From Inhella crocodyli (GTDB lineage: Bacteria > Pseudomonadota > Gammaproteobacteria > Burkholderiales > Burkholderiaceae_C), in NCBI RefSeq assembly GCF_004004565.1, contig NZ_SACM01000005.1, positions 124,001 to 188,000 on the forward strand: a stretch of 64,000 nucleotides of DNA. The letters run 5' to 3'. Positions 47,164 through 57,706 of the stretch are shown piece by piece. The notes beneath the pieces were generated by a model. The model was not told where the DNA came from. It worked only from the letters and a program-made list of their open reading frames with translations, and searched no databases. The position numbers were made by a program, and so were the translations under genes. Within the stretch, counting starts at the first letter, position 1; the number at the start of each line of letters is the position of its first letter.

Positions 47164-47586
47164 TCAGAGGAACTGCTCGTTGCCCACCATGCCCAACTTC
47201 TTCAGGCCCAAGCGCTGCGCCGTGGCCATCACGTGGGCGACGTGGCCGTAGTCCACCAGCTTGTGCGGCTTGATGTGGATTTCGGGCTGGTCAGCCTCGG
47301 CCGTTGCCACTTGCATGCGCTGCTCCAACGTGGCGCGGTCCACCGGTTCGGCGTTCCACGACAGCTGGCCGTCGAAGTCGATGAAGATCTCCACGACCTT
47401 CGGCTCCGTCTTGGGCTGATTCGGGTTGGGAATCGGCATGTCCAAATTGACCGCGTGAAGCTGGATGGGGATGGTGATGATCAACATCACCAACAGCACC
47501 AACATCACGTCGATCAGCGGCGTCGTGTTGACGTCGAGGATCACATCCGGTTCCGCACCCGAGTTCGAGCCGACGTTCATTCCCAT
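47164..47586 (-). CDS. exbD: ExbD family protein, second copy
   Basis: A 140-residue ExbD with the membrane helix and acidic residue in NTTPLIDVMLVLLVMLIITIP. A TolR-like periplasmic domain follows (EIFIDFDGQLSWNAEPV). It lies 21 bp after its paralogue. Two ExbD genes after one ExbB is the arrangement known from Xanthomonas, where the second ExbD is needed only for some receptors. Confidence 0.93.
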   Translation of the reverse strand: MGMNVGSNSGAEPDVILDVNTTPLIDVMLVLLVMLIITIPIQLHAVNLDMPIPNPNQPKTEPKVVEIFIDFDGQLSWNAEPVDRATLEQRMQVATAEADQPEIHIKPHKLVDYGHVAHVMATAQRLGLKKLGMVGNEQFL

Positions 47587-47607
47587 GGCTTGCTCCTACG
47601 GGGCCGA

Positions 47608-48039
47608 TCAGCCGCCACGAGCCGGTGGCTCGGTGACGAAACTGACCTTCAAGATACCAACCTGCTGCGCGGCCAAGATGACCTTGCCCACCGATTCGTA
47701 GCGGGTTTTCTCATCGCCACGGATGTGCACCTCGGGCTGAGGGTCCATCTTCGCGATGCCGCGCAGACGGTCCTTCAAGGCCTCGACGTTCGGCACGTTG
47801 GCCGTGTTCCAGTAAATCTCGCCTTCCTTGGTCACCGCCAGCTCGATGTTCTCGGGCTTGGTCTTGCGAACCTGGTTGGTTTCCTTCGGGAGGGCGAGGT
47901 TGACCGACTGCGTGACCACGGGAATCGTGATCAAGAAGATGATCAACAACACCAACATCACGTCCACGAGGGGCGTGGTGTTGATGGTGGAGACCACCTC
48001 CTCTTCACCGCTGTCGGATGCTCCGACGTTCATGCCCAT
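47608..48039 (-). CDS. exbD: ExbD family protein, first copy
   Basis: A 143-residue ExbD with INTTPLVDVMLVLLIIFLITIPVVTQ carrying the proton-path aspartate. The periplasmic half has the ELAVTKEGEIYWN segment. It is closely similar to the following gene and lies 28 bp after exbB, in one operon with tonB. Confidence 0.94.
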   Translation of the reverse strand: MGMNVGASDSGEEEVVSTINTTPLVDVMLVLLIIFLITIPVVTQSVNLALPKETNQVRKTKPENIELAVTKEGEIYWNTANVPNVEALKDRLRGIAKMDPQPEVHIRGDEKTRYESVGKVILAAQQVGILKVSFVTEPPARGG

Positions 48040-48067
48040 GATGGGACTCCTGGACTTCGGAAGCGAA

Positions 48068-48907
48068 TCAGCGCTTGATCTGACGGCTGCCCATCAGCAC
48101 GCCGTGGAGGTCACCCGCGAAGGCACGCACTTGGCCCATCACGGCCTTGTTGCGGTTCAGCAGCCAGTTGTAGCCCAGCACGGCGGGCACGGCGACGGCC
48201 AGACCGATGGCGGTCATGATCAGGGCTTCACCCACGGGGCCGGCAACCTTGTCGATCGAGGCTTGGCCGGCGACGCCGATGGCGGTCAGGGCTTGCAAGA
48301 TGCCCCACACGGTACCGAACAGGCCGATGAAGGGGCTGGTCGAGCCGACGGTGGCCAGGAAGCCCAGGCCCGAACCCATCTTGGCGTTCACATCGCTCAC
48401 GGCGCGGTCGACGTTCATCGTGACCCAGGTGTTGCGGTCGATGTTCTCGGTCAGGGCACCTTCGTGATGCTCACCAGCTTCCACCGCGGTTTGGGCGATG
48501 TAGCGGAACGCCGAGCCTTCCGGCAGCGACTTCACGCCTTCGGCCAGCGTGGCCTTCTTGAAGAACGAGACGCGCACGTTCTTGGCTTCATTGCCCAGCT
48601 TGTGCTGGTCCCACAGCTTCGTGAACATGATGAACCACGAGCCGGCGGACATGATGACCATCAGGGCCAACACGGTCTTCGAGACCATGTCGCCGTGTTC
48701 CAGCATGGCCTTCAGGCCGTAGGGGTTGTCGCTCGCTTCGCGGGCCTTGGGGGCGTCGGCCGGGGCGGCATCGGCCACGGCCGGGGCGGCGGTCTGCTCA
48801 GCAGCCGCAGGAGCCGAGGCGGCGTCGGACTGGGCGAAAGCCGGTGCGGCCACCAGCGAGGCAGCGACGGCCAAGGTCGCAATCAGAGCGGAAAAACGAG
48901 AAAACAT
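48068..48907 (-). CDS. exbB: ExbB proton channel protein with N-terminal extension
   Basis: A 279-residue ExbB of the longer type, with a signal-like N-terminus (SALIATLAVAASLVAAPAFAQ) and an Ala-rich linker before three membrane helices. Motifs include STSPFIGLFGTVWGIL and TAIGLAVAVPAVLGYNW. It powers TonB for outer-membrane uptake. An 86-bp gap to tonB includes a CGGGGG/CCCCCG stem that could lower readthrough. Confidence 0.94.
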   Translation of the reverse strand: MFSRFSALIATLAVAASLVAAPAFAQSDAASAPAAAEQTAAPAVADAAPADAPKAREASDNPYGLKAMLEHGDMVSKTVLALMVIMSAGSWFIMFTKLWDQHKLGNEAKNVRVSFFKKATLAEGVKSLPEGSAFRYIAQTAVEAGEHHEGALTENIDRNTWVTMNVDRAVSDVNAKMGSGLGFLATVGSTSPFIGLFGTVWGILQALTAIGVAGQASIDKVAGPVGEALIMTAIGLAVAVPAVLGYNWLLNRNKAVMGQVRAFAGDLHGVLMGSRQIKR

Positions 48908-48993
48908 AAAAAGCTCCTGAGAGGGAAGCAGGCCCGGGTGGGCTCATCAACGAAAACGGGTTCGGGGGCGGACCCCCGCGCTGGAAACTCGGC

Positions 48994-49638
48994 TTATTCG
49001 GCCTTGAACAAGAAGTCTTGCGTGGCCTGCCCTTCGAAGGTGCCGCACTTGTACTGTGCGGTGGCCGCTTCGATCGAGGCAATCAGCGAACGCTGTGCGC
49101 GACGGTCGCTCAAACCGCGCTTGACGGTCACTTGGCGAGCCACCACTTTGCCGTTGGCGATCGTCATCAGCACCGAGAACTCGGCATCGCCCTCCAATTG
49201 GACGGAAATCTCGGGCTTCGGACGCTCGGTACACACGATACCGACTTGCACGGGACCGGCAGGACGCGGCGCTGCCACGGGCGCGGGCGCCGGGGCGGGA
49301 GCCTGGGCCTGCACGGTGCGCACCGGCGGCGGATCGTTCGAGGTCGGAGTCTGGATCGCCGTGGGCGGCGGGGGCGTCTGAACCTGGATCTCGGGCACCG
49401 GCACGAACGGCGGGGGCGGGGTCTTCAGGTCAGGGGGCGGCGGGACGATCTTCTCGGGCGGCGGCGGCGGCGGTTTGATCTCTTCGATCACCTTCGTCTC
49501 GATCGGGTCGGTCACGGCCTTCACGATCTTGCGCGCCAAACCCGAGGCCAAGGCCCAGATCATCAAAATGTGCAGCAGCACCACGATCACAAATGCAGTC
49601 GTGCGCGAGCTGGCCTTGTTCTCTTGCGCAAAATTCAT
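48994..49638 (-). CDS. tonB: energy transducer TonB-like protein
   Basis: A 214-residue protein with an N-terminal helix (AFVIVVLLHILMIWAL containing the key His) and a long Pro-rich spacer (PPPPPPEKIVPPPP and more). The compact C-terminal domain has two cysteines (GIVCTERP, YKCGTF). The classical TonB YP motif is not seen, so this is a divergent subtype. AGGAG lies 5 bases before ATG 49638; GTG 49644 is less likely. It is the first gene of the tonB-exbB-exbD-exbD operon. Confidence 0.88.
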   Translation of the reverse strand: MNFAQENKASSRTTAFVIVVLLHILMIWALASGLARKIVKAVTDPIETKVIEEIKPPPPPPEKIVPPPPDLKTPPPPFVPVPEIQVQTPPPPTAIQTPTSNDPPPVRTVQAQAPAPAPAPVAAPRPAGPVQVGIVCTERPKPEISVQLEGDAEFSVLMTIANGKVVARQVTVKRGLSDRRAQRSLIASIEAATAQYKCGTFEGQATQDFLFKAE

Positions 49639-49787
49639 GCGCACTCCTTCTCAACCGAAGTCTTGACGTCAGCGGTGCGCCAGCGCTCACCGCCTATGAC
49701 TACCACCGGGGCCCAAATGTGCCACGGGTTCTCTTCACCAACACCCCATCGGTTTCCATACCCCGCACCATGCGTGTGCAAGGCTGT

Positions 49788-49800
49788 GTAACCAGGTTAC
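49788..49800. promoter_or_regulatory. palindrome GTAAC-cag-GTTAC upstream of tonB
   Basis: A 5-bp inverted repeat with a 3-base centre, 150 bp before tonB. The same arms with centre TGG occur near 603-615, upstream of lysC. The function is unknown. Confidence 0.3.
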
Positions 49801-49862
49801 GGCAAAGCCCAGCATGATACGAAATTGCCCCTGCCAAAAGGCATAGGGTAAGTCTCTAGTCC

Positions 49863-49874
49863 GACCGATCGGTC
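49863..49874. promoter_or_regulatory. perfect palindrome GACCGATCGGTC upstream of tonB
   Basis: It lies 225 bp before tonB and 11 bp after the stop of the hydroxylase gene. It shares the form GACCGnnCGGTC with 54301-54312 and the core ACCGATCGGT with 2611-2622. A TetR-type operator is the best guess. Confidence 0.4.
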
Positions 49875-49884
49875 AGGAACGATG

Positions 49885-51072
49885 TCACAAGGGCATGGCG
49901 GCGGCGGCGCCAGTGAATGCGTCGCTGGCCCTCGCCAGCGCACTGATCATGCGCCGCTCGGCCTCGTTCAGGTCCGGGTGCCACACGTCGAAGATCAGCA
50001 CGGCGCGCAACTCGTCGCTGCGGTTCCAGGCCTCGTGCTCGATGGTGTCGTCGAACACACAAACCTCGCCGGGTTGCCAGGCGTGGGTCGTGCTTCCGAC
50101 ACGGAGGGCGCAGTCGCGCGGCACCACCAAGGGCAGGTGCGCCACCAGGCGCACATTGCTGATGCCCACGTGGGGCGGGATGTGGGTGTGCGGCTTCAAC
50201 AAGGAATACATGGCCACCGGCGTGCGCCCCTGCTGCACCGGCTGGTCCACGGCTGCCAGGGCCGCCAGGGTGCGCGGGCAACGCGACGCGTTGGGCTGCA
50301 GTGGCAACCCGTCCTTGAGCAGGTGGTAAGCGCTCCAGCGCGGGTTGCGATTCAGTTCCGCCCACTGTTGCAGCGGTTGGTCGGGGTCGTAATCCAGGTA
50401 GGGCGTGATGTGCGCCTCGTCGCCCAAGGCCGCCAAGCACTCCGCCCGGATGTCCGCGGTTTGGGCCTCCAGGCCCTCGATCCATGGGAAGCGACGGCGC
50501 TCGAAGAACTCGGTCGGGGCCAAGCGGGCGTAGAACAGGCCCATGGGCTGCGGATCAAAGCGCTGCCGCCGGCCCAGGTGGATGTCCAGGGTTTGCCAAA
50601 AGCGAGCCAGCTCCTCGGGCGCCAAACCCTTGGCCGCGGCGGCCATCTGTTGGTCGAGAAAGGCGCTGTAGTCGGCCTGGTACGTGGCCGCGAAACGCCG
50701 AGCCCGGTCCAGCAGGGGCTGCAGATCGGGCGACACCGCAGCCGGCGATTGCTCGGCCACCGTGAGGGCCCCGCGGTACACCTTCACCGCCGCGTGCGGC
50801 TGGCCGCCTCGCTCCAGCCAGTTGCCCTTGAGCAGCAAGGCCATCAGGTCGAACGGATGGGTCTCCAGGGCCTTGGTGAGCGCCAGGCCTTCCTCGTCGC
50901 GGCGCCCGAGGCCGCGCTCGGCCATGGCCAGGTGCAGCCACACCGGGGTGACGGAGGGGTCCAGTTGCAAGCTCTCGCGGAAGCACTCGGCCGCCGCGGC
51001 GAACTGCCGTTGGCGCAGCCATTGCACACCGTCAAGTGCTCGGCCTTGGGCTTCGTTGGAGGATTCGCTCAT
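49885..51072 (-). CDS. TPR-containing aspartyl/asparaginyl beta-hydroxylase
   Basis: A 395-residue protein. The N-terminal 150 residues hold TPR-like repeats (RQFAAAAECFRESLQLDP). The C-terminal part is a 2-oxoglutarate/Fe(II) dioxygenase of the AspH/LpxO family, with KPHTHIPPHVGISNVRLVAHLPL and the second His region VFDDTIEHEAWN. Similar TPR-AspH proteins stand next to TonB-dependent receptors in other proteobacteria. Here the receptor is directly upstream on the same strand. Hydroxylation of a protein or lipid substrate is inferred. ATG 51072 is chosen; the frame upstream is unrelated. Confidence 0.85.
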   Translation of the reverse strand: MSESSNEAQGRALDGVQWLRQRQFAAAAECFRESLQLDPSVTPVWLHLAMAERGLGRRDEEGLALTKALETHPFDLMALLLKGNWLERGGQPHAAVKVYRGALTVAEQSPAAVSPDLQPLLDRARRFAATYQADYSAFLDQQMAAAAKGLAPEELARFWQTLDIHLGRRQRFDPQPMGLFYARLAPTEFFERRRFPWIEGLEAQTADIRAECLAALGDEAHITPYLDYDPDQPLQQWAELNRNPRWSAYHLLKDGLPLQPNASRCPRTLAALAAVDQPVQQGRTPVAMYSLLKPHTHIPPHVGISNVRLVAHLPLVVPRDCALRVGSTTHAWQPGEVCVFDDTIEHEAWNRSDELRAVLIFDVWHPDLNEAERRMISALARASDAFTGAAAAMPL

Positions 51073-51117
51073 GGGCAGTAGAAGGTGATCGATGCCCTCG
51101 GGCGAGCATCCATGAAA

Positions 51118-51140
51118 AAGGGCCGCGCGAGGCGGCCCTT
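51118..51140 (-). terminator. intrinsic terminator after the TonB-dependent receptor
   Basis: A 9-bp stem, AAGGGCCGC/GCGGCCCTT, with a 5-base loop is followed on the minus strand by a T run (AAAAA at 51115-51119). It separates the receptor from the hydroxylase, which must then rely on readthrough or its own promoter. Confidence 0.88.
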
Positions 51141-51185
51141 GAGGGTCCCTGCCGCCCCGAGGGGCGACAGGCGCGTTCGGCAAGC

Positions 51186-54098
51186 TTAGAACTTGGCCGT
51201 GACGTTCAGCGAGATCTGGCGACCGTTGGCCTCGTACACCTGCGGGTAGGTGTTGCCGTTGGTGAAGCCAGCGCCGTTCGTGCGGATCGGGGGATCCTTG
51301 TCCAGCAGGTTGTTCACCGCGGCACGGATGGTCACGTTCTTCGTCAGCTTGTACGACGCGGCCAGGTCCAGGTAGTCACGCGCGGCCAGCGAAGCGACCT
51401 GAGCGGTCGACGCGGGGTTGTCGTGCTTGACCGAGTCGATGTGGCGCAGCGTGGCAGCCAGGTTCACGCCCCAAGGCGTGTTCCAGCTGAAACGCAGCTT
51501 GTGGCGCCACTTGGGCAGCGGGGTGCCGCAGTTGCCGTCACCGAACTTGCCAGCGCAGTCGTCGCCACCGGCGCCTTCGACGTACTTGTTGAGGTACGTG
51601 CCGACGATGCTGGTGTTCAGGCTGCCCCACTCGCCCAGCTTGAAGGTGCTGTCGGCGGCGATGTCCACACCTTCGGTTTCGACTTCACCAATGTTGAAGT
51701 TGGTGTTGACGATGTAGGCGTTCGGCGTCAGCCACAGCGAACCCACCGCGTCGCGCTTGATCAAGCTGCAGGAGCTCGAAGCGCCGGTGTTCAAGCACTC
51801 GTTCAGGATGTTCACGGCGCCGCGGGTGCCGATGGTGTCCTTCACCTTGATGTTGAAGTAGTCCAAGGACACGCTGGTGTTGCGCATCGGCTGGAGGATC
51901 ACACCGAAGGTGGTCGACTTCGAGGTTTCCGGCGTCAGGTTGGGGTTGCCACCCGAGATCTGGTTGTACTGGCCAGCCGGGCTGTCCGGAATGCGACCGT
52001 ACTGGCCGGCCGTCACACCGGTGCGGGCGCAATCGGCCAGCGAACGGGTGGGAGCGGCGCCGGCGCACGGATCGGCGTCGTTGTCGTACAGGCCCAGGCC
52101 TTGTGCCGAGAACAGTTCGATCACGTTGGCAGCACGCGAAGCCTGCTGGAACGAGCCGCGGAACTTGACTTCCTTGATCGGCGCGTACTCCAGGCCCAGA
52201 CCGTAGGTGTCGGTCTTCTTCTTGGTGCTGTAGTTCGACTTGCGGTACGAAGCCGTCAGGCTCAACTGCTCGACGAAGGGCATCTTCTCGATCAGGGGCA
52301 TGCGCAGTTCGGTGAACACGTCGTTCACGGCGTACTGGCCACCCACGCCGATGGTCGGGCCGCCTTGGCCGGCCAGGTCACCCGTGGTGAAGGCGGCGTC
52401 GGTGCTCAATTCCATCTTTTCGACGCGGCGCTCCAGGCCCACAGCGAAGCCCAGGCCGCTGCTGGCCATCGGGCTCTTGATGCCGTAGTCGGTCAGGTCA
52501 CCGCTGACGGTGGCGCCGGTCACGGCGGTGGCCGTGAAGCCCTTCTGGAAGCCCGGGGTCTGCACATAGCCGAGAGCCTGCGGCGTCACGCCACCCAGCT
52601 TCCAGATGTTCCAGGGCACGCAGTTCGGGTCGGTGCCGTCCAGTGCCGAGCGGCAAACGGCATTGCCGTTGGCGTCCGCCACCACGTCCAAAGCACGTGC
52701 CGTGCGGGCGATCGAGAAGTCGTTCTTGTAGGTCTCTTGGTAGACCACGCGACCGACCAGGGCGTAAGCGTCGTAGCTCAGGGCGGGGTTGATTTCACCC
52801 TTCACGCCGACCACACCGCGGTACGAGGTGTGACGGATGTCGTCTTGGCGACCACCGCCTTCGACGTTGCGACGGCCGATGAACAGCGTGTGGGTGTCAC
52901 CGGCCTTGTTGAAGGTGCCGTTACCGTCGGCCACGTTGGCGGCGTGGAAGGCATCCTTGAAGCCTTGCGACAGCAGCGGGTTCTCGTACGAGACCGTCAC
53001 TTGGTTGAAGAACGAGCCCGAGGGCGCGATCTGGGCCACGGTGCTGTCGTCGTGGAAGTTCAACTCGGCGTACACGCGGGCAGCGTCCGAGATGTCGTAG
53101 TGCGCGAATGCGGCCGCGGTGTAGCGGGTGCTCGGGCGCTGGAAGTAGTTCAGCGGGCCGAAGTTGTACGCGTCGGTGGCGCCCGAGTAGTTGCGAGGCG
53201 TGCCGTTGGCGTCGGCCACCGTCAGTGCGTAGTTCGAGAAGTCCGAGAACTGGCCGGGGAAGCTGGTGCCCGAGCCGCCGCAGGTGAAACCGCCGAAGGC
53301 GTTGGCCGCGTTGTTGCGGTTGTAGTTCAGGGCGCAGGCCGTGAAGTCACGTTGAGACTGCAGCAGCGCGTCGGTGGTCTTGCGCGACACGAACAAGGTG
53401 GCGTTGCCCTTGTTGTCGGCGAAGTTCGAGCCCATGGTCAGGCTGAAGTCCATGACCTTGCCGTCGGCGCTGATGTCGCCGGGCACCTTGTACTGGCTGG
53501 GGTTGGTCGCGGCGCGCGAGGCCACCAAAGCCTGGATCTTGTCGTTCTGTTGGCTGTGGTTGAAGAACGAGTAGTTGGCCTCGACTTCGACGCCTTCGAA
53601 CTTGTCGTTCATGACGAAGTTCACCACGCCAGCGACGGCGTCCGAACCGTACACGGCCGAGGCACCACCGGTCAGCACTTCCACGCGCTTGATCAGCGAC
53701 ACGGGGATCTGGTTCAAGTCGGTGGGCAGCGAACGCGGGCTGCCAGCGGGCATGCGGCGGCCGTTGATCAGCACCAGGGTGCGGTCAGCGCCCAGGTTGC
53801 GCAGGTTGACGGTGGCGGTGCCGGTCGAACCGTTGGAGACTTGGCCACCTTGGTCGGCGAAGACCTGGGGCAGGTTGTTCAGCAGGCTCTCGACGTCACG
53901 CTTGCCTTCGACCTTGATGGCTTCAGCGCCGAGGCTGATCACGGGCGAGGCGGTTTCGGTGTTCAGCGTCTTGATGCGCGAACCGGTGACTTCCACACGC
54001 TCCAGCTGCTGGGCAGGGGCGGCTTGCTGGGCGAACACGGGCGCGGCGACGCCGAGCGCGATGAGAGCGGCGACGTTGACGCTCTTGCGTTTGAACAT
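51186..54098 (-). CDS. TonB-dependent outer-membrane receptor
   Basis: A 970-residue receptor. It has a signal peptide (cleaved near PVFAQ), a plug domain (VEVTGSRIKTLNTETASPVISL, LVLINGRRMP, VEVLTGGASAVYGSDAVAGVVNFVMND) and a large beta barrel ending in the C-terminal aromatic signature (ISLNVTAKF). The type, with GSRI and few metal-siderophore traits, is common in Caulobacter and Xanthomonas, where members take up oligosaccharides or other nutrients. AAGGAG lies 6 bases before the ATG. The substrate is unknown. The tonB operon is 1.5 kb downstream. Confidence 0.93.
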   Translation of the reverse strand: MFKRKSVNVAALIALGVAAPVFAQQAAPAQQLERVEVTGSRIKTLNTETASPVISLGAEAIKVEGKRDVESLLNNLPQVFADQGGQVSNGSTGTATVNLRNLGADRTLVLINGRRMPAGSPRSLPTDLNQIPVSLIKRVEVLTGGASAVYGSDAVAGVVNFVMNDKFEGVEVEANYSFFNHSQQNDKIQALVASRAATNPSQYKVPGDISADGKVMDFSLTMGSNFADNKGNATLFVSRKTTDALLQSQRDFTACALNYNRNNAANAFGGFTCGGSGTSFPGQFSDFSNYALTVADANGTPRNYSGATDAYNFGPLNYFQRPSTRYTAAAFAHYDISDAARVYAELNFHDDSTVAQIAPSGSFFNQVTVSYENPLLSQGFKDAFHAANVADGNGTFNKAGDTHTLFIGRRNVEGGGRQDDIRHTSYRGVVGVKGEINPALSYDAYALVGRVVYQETYKNDFSIARTARALDVVADANGNAVCRSALDGTDPNCVPWNIWKLGGVTPQALGYVQTPGFQKGFTATAVTGATVSGDLTDYGIKSPMASSGLGFAVGLERRVEKMELSTDAAFTTGDLAGQGGPTIGVGGQYAVNDVFTELRMPLIEKMPFVEQLSLTASYRKSNYSTKKKTDTYGLGLEYAPIKEVKFRGSFQQASRAANVIELFSAQGLGLYDNDADPCAGAAPTRSLADCARTGVTAGQYGRIPDSPAGQYNQISGGNPNLTPETSKSTTFGVILQPMRNTSVSLDYFNIKVKDTIGTRGAVNILNECLNTGASSSCSLIKRDAVGSLWLTPNAYIVNTNFNIGEVETEGVDIAADSTFKLGEWGSLNTSIVGTYLNKYVEGAGGDDCAGKFGDGNCGTPLPKWRHKLRFSWNTPWGVNLAATLRHIDSVKHDNPASTAQVASLAARDYLDLAASYKLTKNVTIRAAVNNLLDKDPPIRTNGAGFTNGNTYPQVYEANGRQISLNVTAKF

Positions 54099-54128
54099 GG
54101 GGAACTCCTTCTTGGGGGAAAAGACGAA

Positions 54129-54144
54129 CGCCCCGGTAGGGGCG
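54129..54144 (-). terminator. terminator-like hairpin in the receptor leader
   Basis: A CGCCCC/GGGGCG stem with a GGTA loop. On the minus strand it is followed by TTCGTCTTTTCC, 30 bp before the receptor start. It may work as an attenuator or block upstream readthrough. Confidence 0.4.
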
Positions 54145-54300
54145 CCTTGCGGGACCGGTAGGCCCCACTGCAACCCGGAACGCGCCAGGTTGAAGGTGCG
54201 CGGAGTGTCAGGGCAGCATGACGTGCGGCACCCCTGGGAAAGACCCCGGGCAGGCCCCCAAAGCAGCCTAAGTCATTGATTTAAAAGAGTTCAATGCCCC

Positions 54301-54312
54301 GACCGACCGGTC
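54301..54312. promoter_or_regulatory. palindrome GACCGACCGGTC upstream of the receptor
   Basis: An inverted repeat of form GACCG-ac-CGGTC, 203 bp before the receptor start and next to an AT-rich stretch. See the related sites at 2611 and 49863. Confidence 0.4.
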
Positions 54313-54408
54313 GATTGGCACTCAAATGTTGTCGCACTGCAACATCTGCTCGCTTGCCTCGGCGCGAAATCTGGTTGGCGCGCCCGCGATGGGGCGCGCC
54401 GGCGTGCC

Positions 54409-56101
<1,693 letters not shown>

Positions 56102-57706
56102 TCACTCCCATTCGATGGTGGCGGGCGGCTTGCTGCTCACGTCGTAGGTGACGCGGTTGATGCCCCGCACTTCGTTGATGATGCGGCCGCTCACGCGCTT
56201 GAGCAAGCTGTAGGGCAGCTCGGCCCAGTCGGCGGTCATGAAGTCGCTGGTTTGCACGGCGCGCAGGGCCACCACGTAGTCGTAGGTGCGGCCGTCGCCC
56301 ATCACGCCCACGCTCTTCACCGGCAGGAAGACGGTGAAGGCCTGGCTGGTGAGGTCGTACCAACTCTTGCCCGTGGCGGCGTCCTTCGTGGCTCGCAGCT
56401 CCTCGATGAAGATGGCGTCGGCCCGGCGCAGCAGGTCGGCGTACTCCTTCTTGACCTCGCCCAGGATGCGAACGCCCAGGCCCGGACCGGGGAAGGGGTG
56501 CCGGTAAACCATGTCCGGCGGCAGGCCCAGGCCCACGCCCAGGGCACGAACCTCGTCCTTGAACAGCTCGCGCAGCGGCTCCAACAGCTTCAGGCCGAGC
56601 TGATCGGGCAGGCCACCCACGTTGTGGTGGCTTTTGATGGTGGTGGCCTTCTTGGTCTTGGTGCCGCCGCTTTCCACCACGTCGGGGTAGATGGTGCCCT
56701 GGGCCAAGAAGGTGGCGCCCTTGTGACCCTGGCCGCTCGCCTTGAGCTTCTCGGCCTCGGCCTTGAAGACGTCGACGAACAGGCCACCGATGATCTTGCG
56801 CTTCTTCTCGGGATCGGTCACACCGGCCAGCTGACCGAGGAACAGATCGGACGCGTCGACGCGAATGACTTTGGCGTGCAGCTTGCCGGCGAACATGTCC
56901 ATGACCATGTCGCCCTCGTTGAGGCGCAGCAGGCCGTGGTCGACAAAGACGCAGGTGAGCTGATCGCCAATGGCGCGGTGGATCAGGGCCGCCGCCACGC
57001 TGGAGTCCACGCCGCCCGACAGGCCCAGGATGACCTCTTCGTCGCCCACCTGCTCACGGATCTTGGCCACGGCCTCGTCGATGTAGGAGCCCATTTGCCA
57101 GTCGCCTTGGCAGCCGGCGATGTCGCGCACGAAGCGGCGCAGCAGGGCCTCGCCCTTCAGGGTGTGCGTGACCTCGGGGTGGAACTGCACCGCGTAGAAG
57201 CGACGCGCCTCGTCGGCCATGCCGGCGATCGGGCAACTCGGCGTGCTGGCCATCAGCTTGAAGCCAGGCGGCAGCGCGGTGACCTTGTCGCCGTGGCTCA
57301 TCCACACCTTCAGCATGGCGTGGCCCTCGGGCGTGGCGAAGTCTTCGATTCCGCTCAGCAACTGCGTGTGCCCGTGAGCGCGCACCTCGGCGTACCCGAA
57401 CTCGCGGCTGTCGCTCCAGCTGACCGTGCCGCCCAACTGCACCGCCATGGTTTGCATGCCGTAGCAAATGCCCAGCACGGGCACGCCTTGCGTCCACACC
57501 CGGGCCGGCGCCCGCAGCTCGTGGTCCTCGTAGGTGCTGGCGTGGCTGCCGCTCAGGATGATGGCCTTGGGGTTGAAGGCCTGGATGAACTCGTCGCTGA
57601 CGTCGTTGGGGTGGATCTCGCAGTAAACCTGCGCCTCGCGCACCCGGCGCGCGATGAGCTGGGTGACTTGCGAACCGAAGTCGAGGATCAGGACCTTGTC
57701 ATGCAT
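56102..57706 (-). CDS. guaA: GMP synthase (glutamine-hydrolysing)
   Basis: Converts XMP to GMP using glutamine and ATP. The 534-residue protein has the class I amidotransferase domain (catalytic Cys in LGICYGMQ, later His/Glu in [10 protein letters not shown]), the PP-loop ATPase [11 protein letters not shown] near residue 230, and the C-terminal dimerisation domain ([15 protein letters not shown]). Its 5' end overlaps the preceding transporter gene by 8 bp. guaB lies one gene further upstream on the same strand. Confidence 0.97.
   Translation of the reverse strand: MHDKVLILDFGSQVTQLIARRVREAQVYCEIHPNDVSDEFIQAFNPKAIILSGSHASTYEDHELRAPARVWTQGVPVLGICYGMQTMAVQLGGTVSWSDSREFGYAEVRAHGHTQLLSGIEDFATPEGHAMLKVWMSHGDKVTALPPGFKLMASTPSCPIAGMADEARRFYAVQFHPEVTHTLKGEALLRRFVRDIAGCQGDWQMGSYIDEAVAKIREQVGDEEVILGLSGGVDSSVAAALIHRAIGDQLTCVFVDHGLLRLNEGDMVMDMFAGKLHAKVIRVDASDLFLGQLAGVTDPEKKRKIIGGLFVDVFKAEAEKLKASGQGHKGATFLAQGTIYPDVVESGGTKTKKATTIKSHHNVGGLPDQLGLKLLEPLRELFKDEVRALGVGLGLPPDMVYRHPFPGPGLGVRILGEVKKEYADLLRRADAIFIEELRATKDAATGKSWYDLTSQAFTVFLPVKSVGVMGDGRTYDYVVALRAVQTSDFMTADWAELPYSLLKRVSGRIINEVRGINRVTYDVSSKPPATIEWE

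Larger units (their letters stand above)
54099..54408. other. 310-bp gap: regulatory region of the TonB-dependent receptor
   Basis: No gene is seen. The region holds the receptor's ribosome site, a terminator-like leader hairpin (54129-54144), an AT-rich stretch (about 54271-54294) unusual for this GC-rich DNA, and the palindrome GACCGACCGGTC (54301-54312). The receptor promoter is expected in or near the AT-rich part. Confidence 0.6.

Noticed and set aside
51036-54161. A 1041-codon open frame on the plus strand
   Set aside because: It is antisense to the TonB-dependent receptor. High GC makes long stop-free shadow frames, and the product is low-complexity V/G/H/R-rich without any domain.
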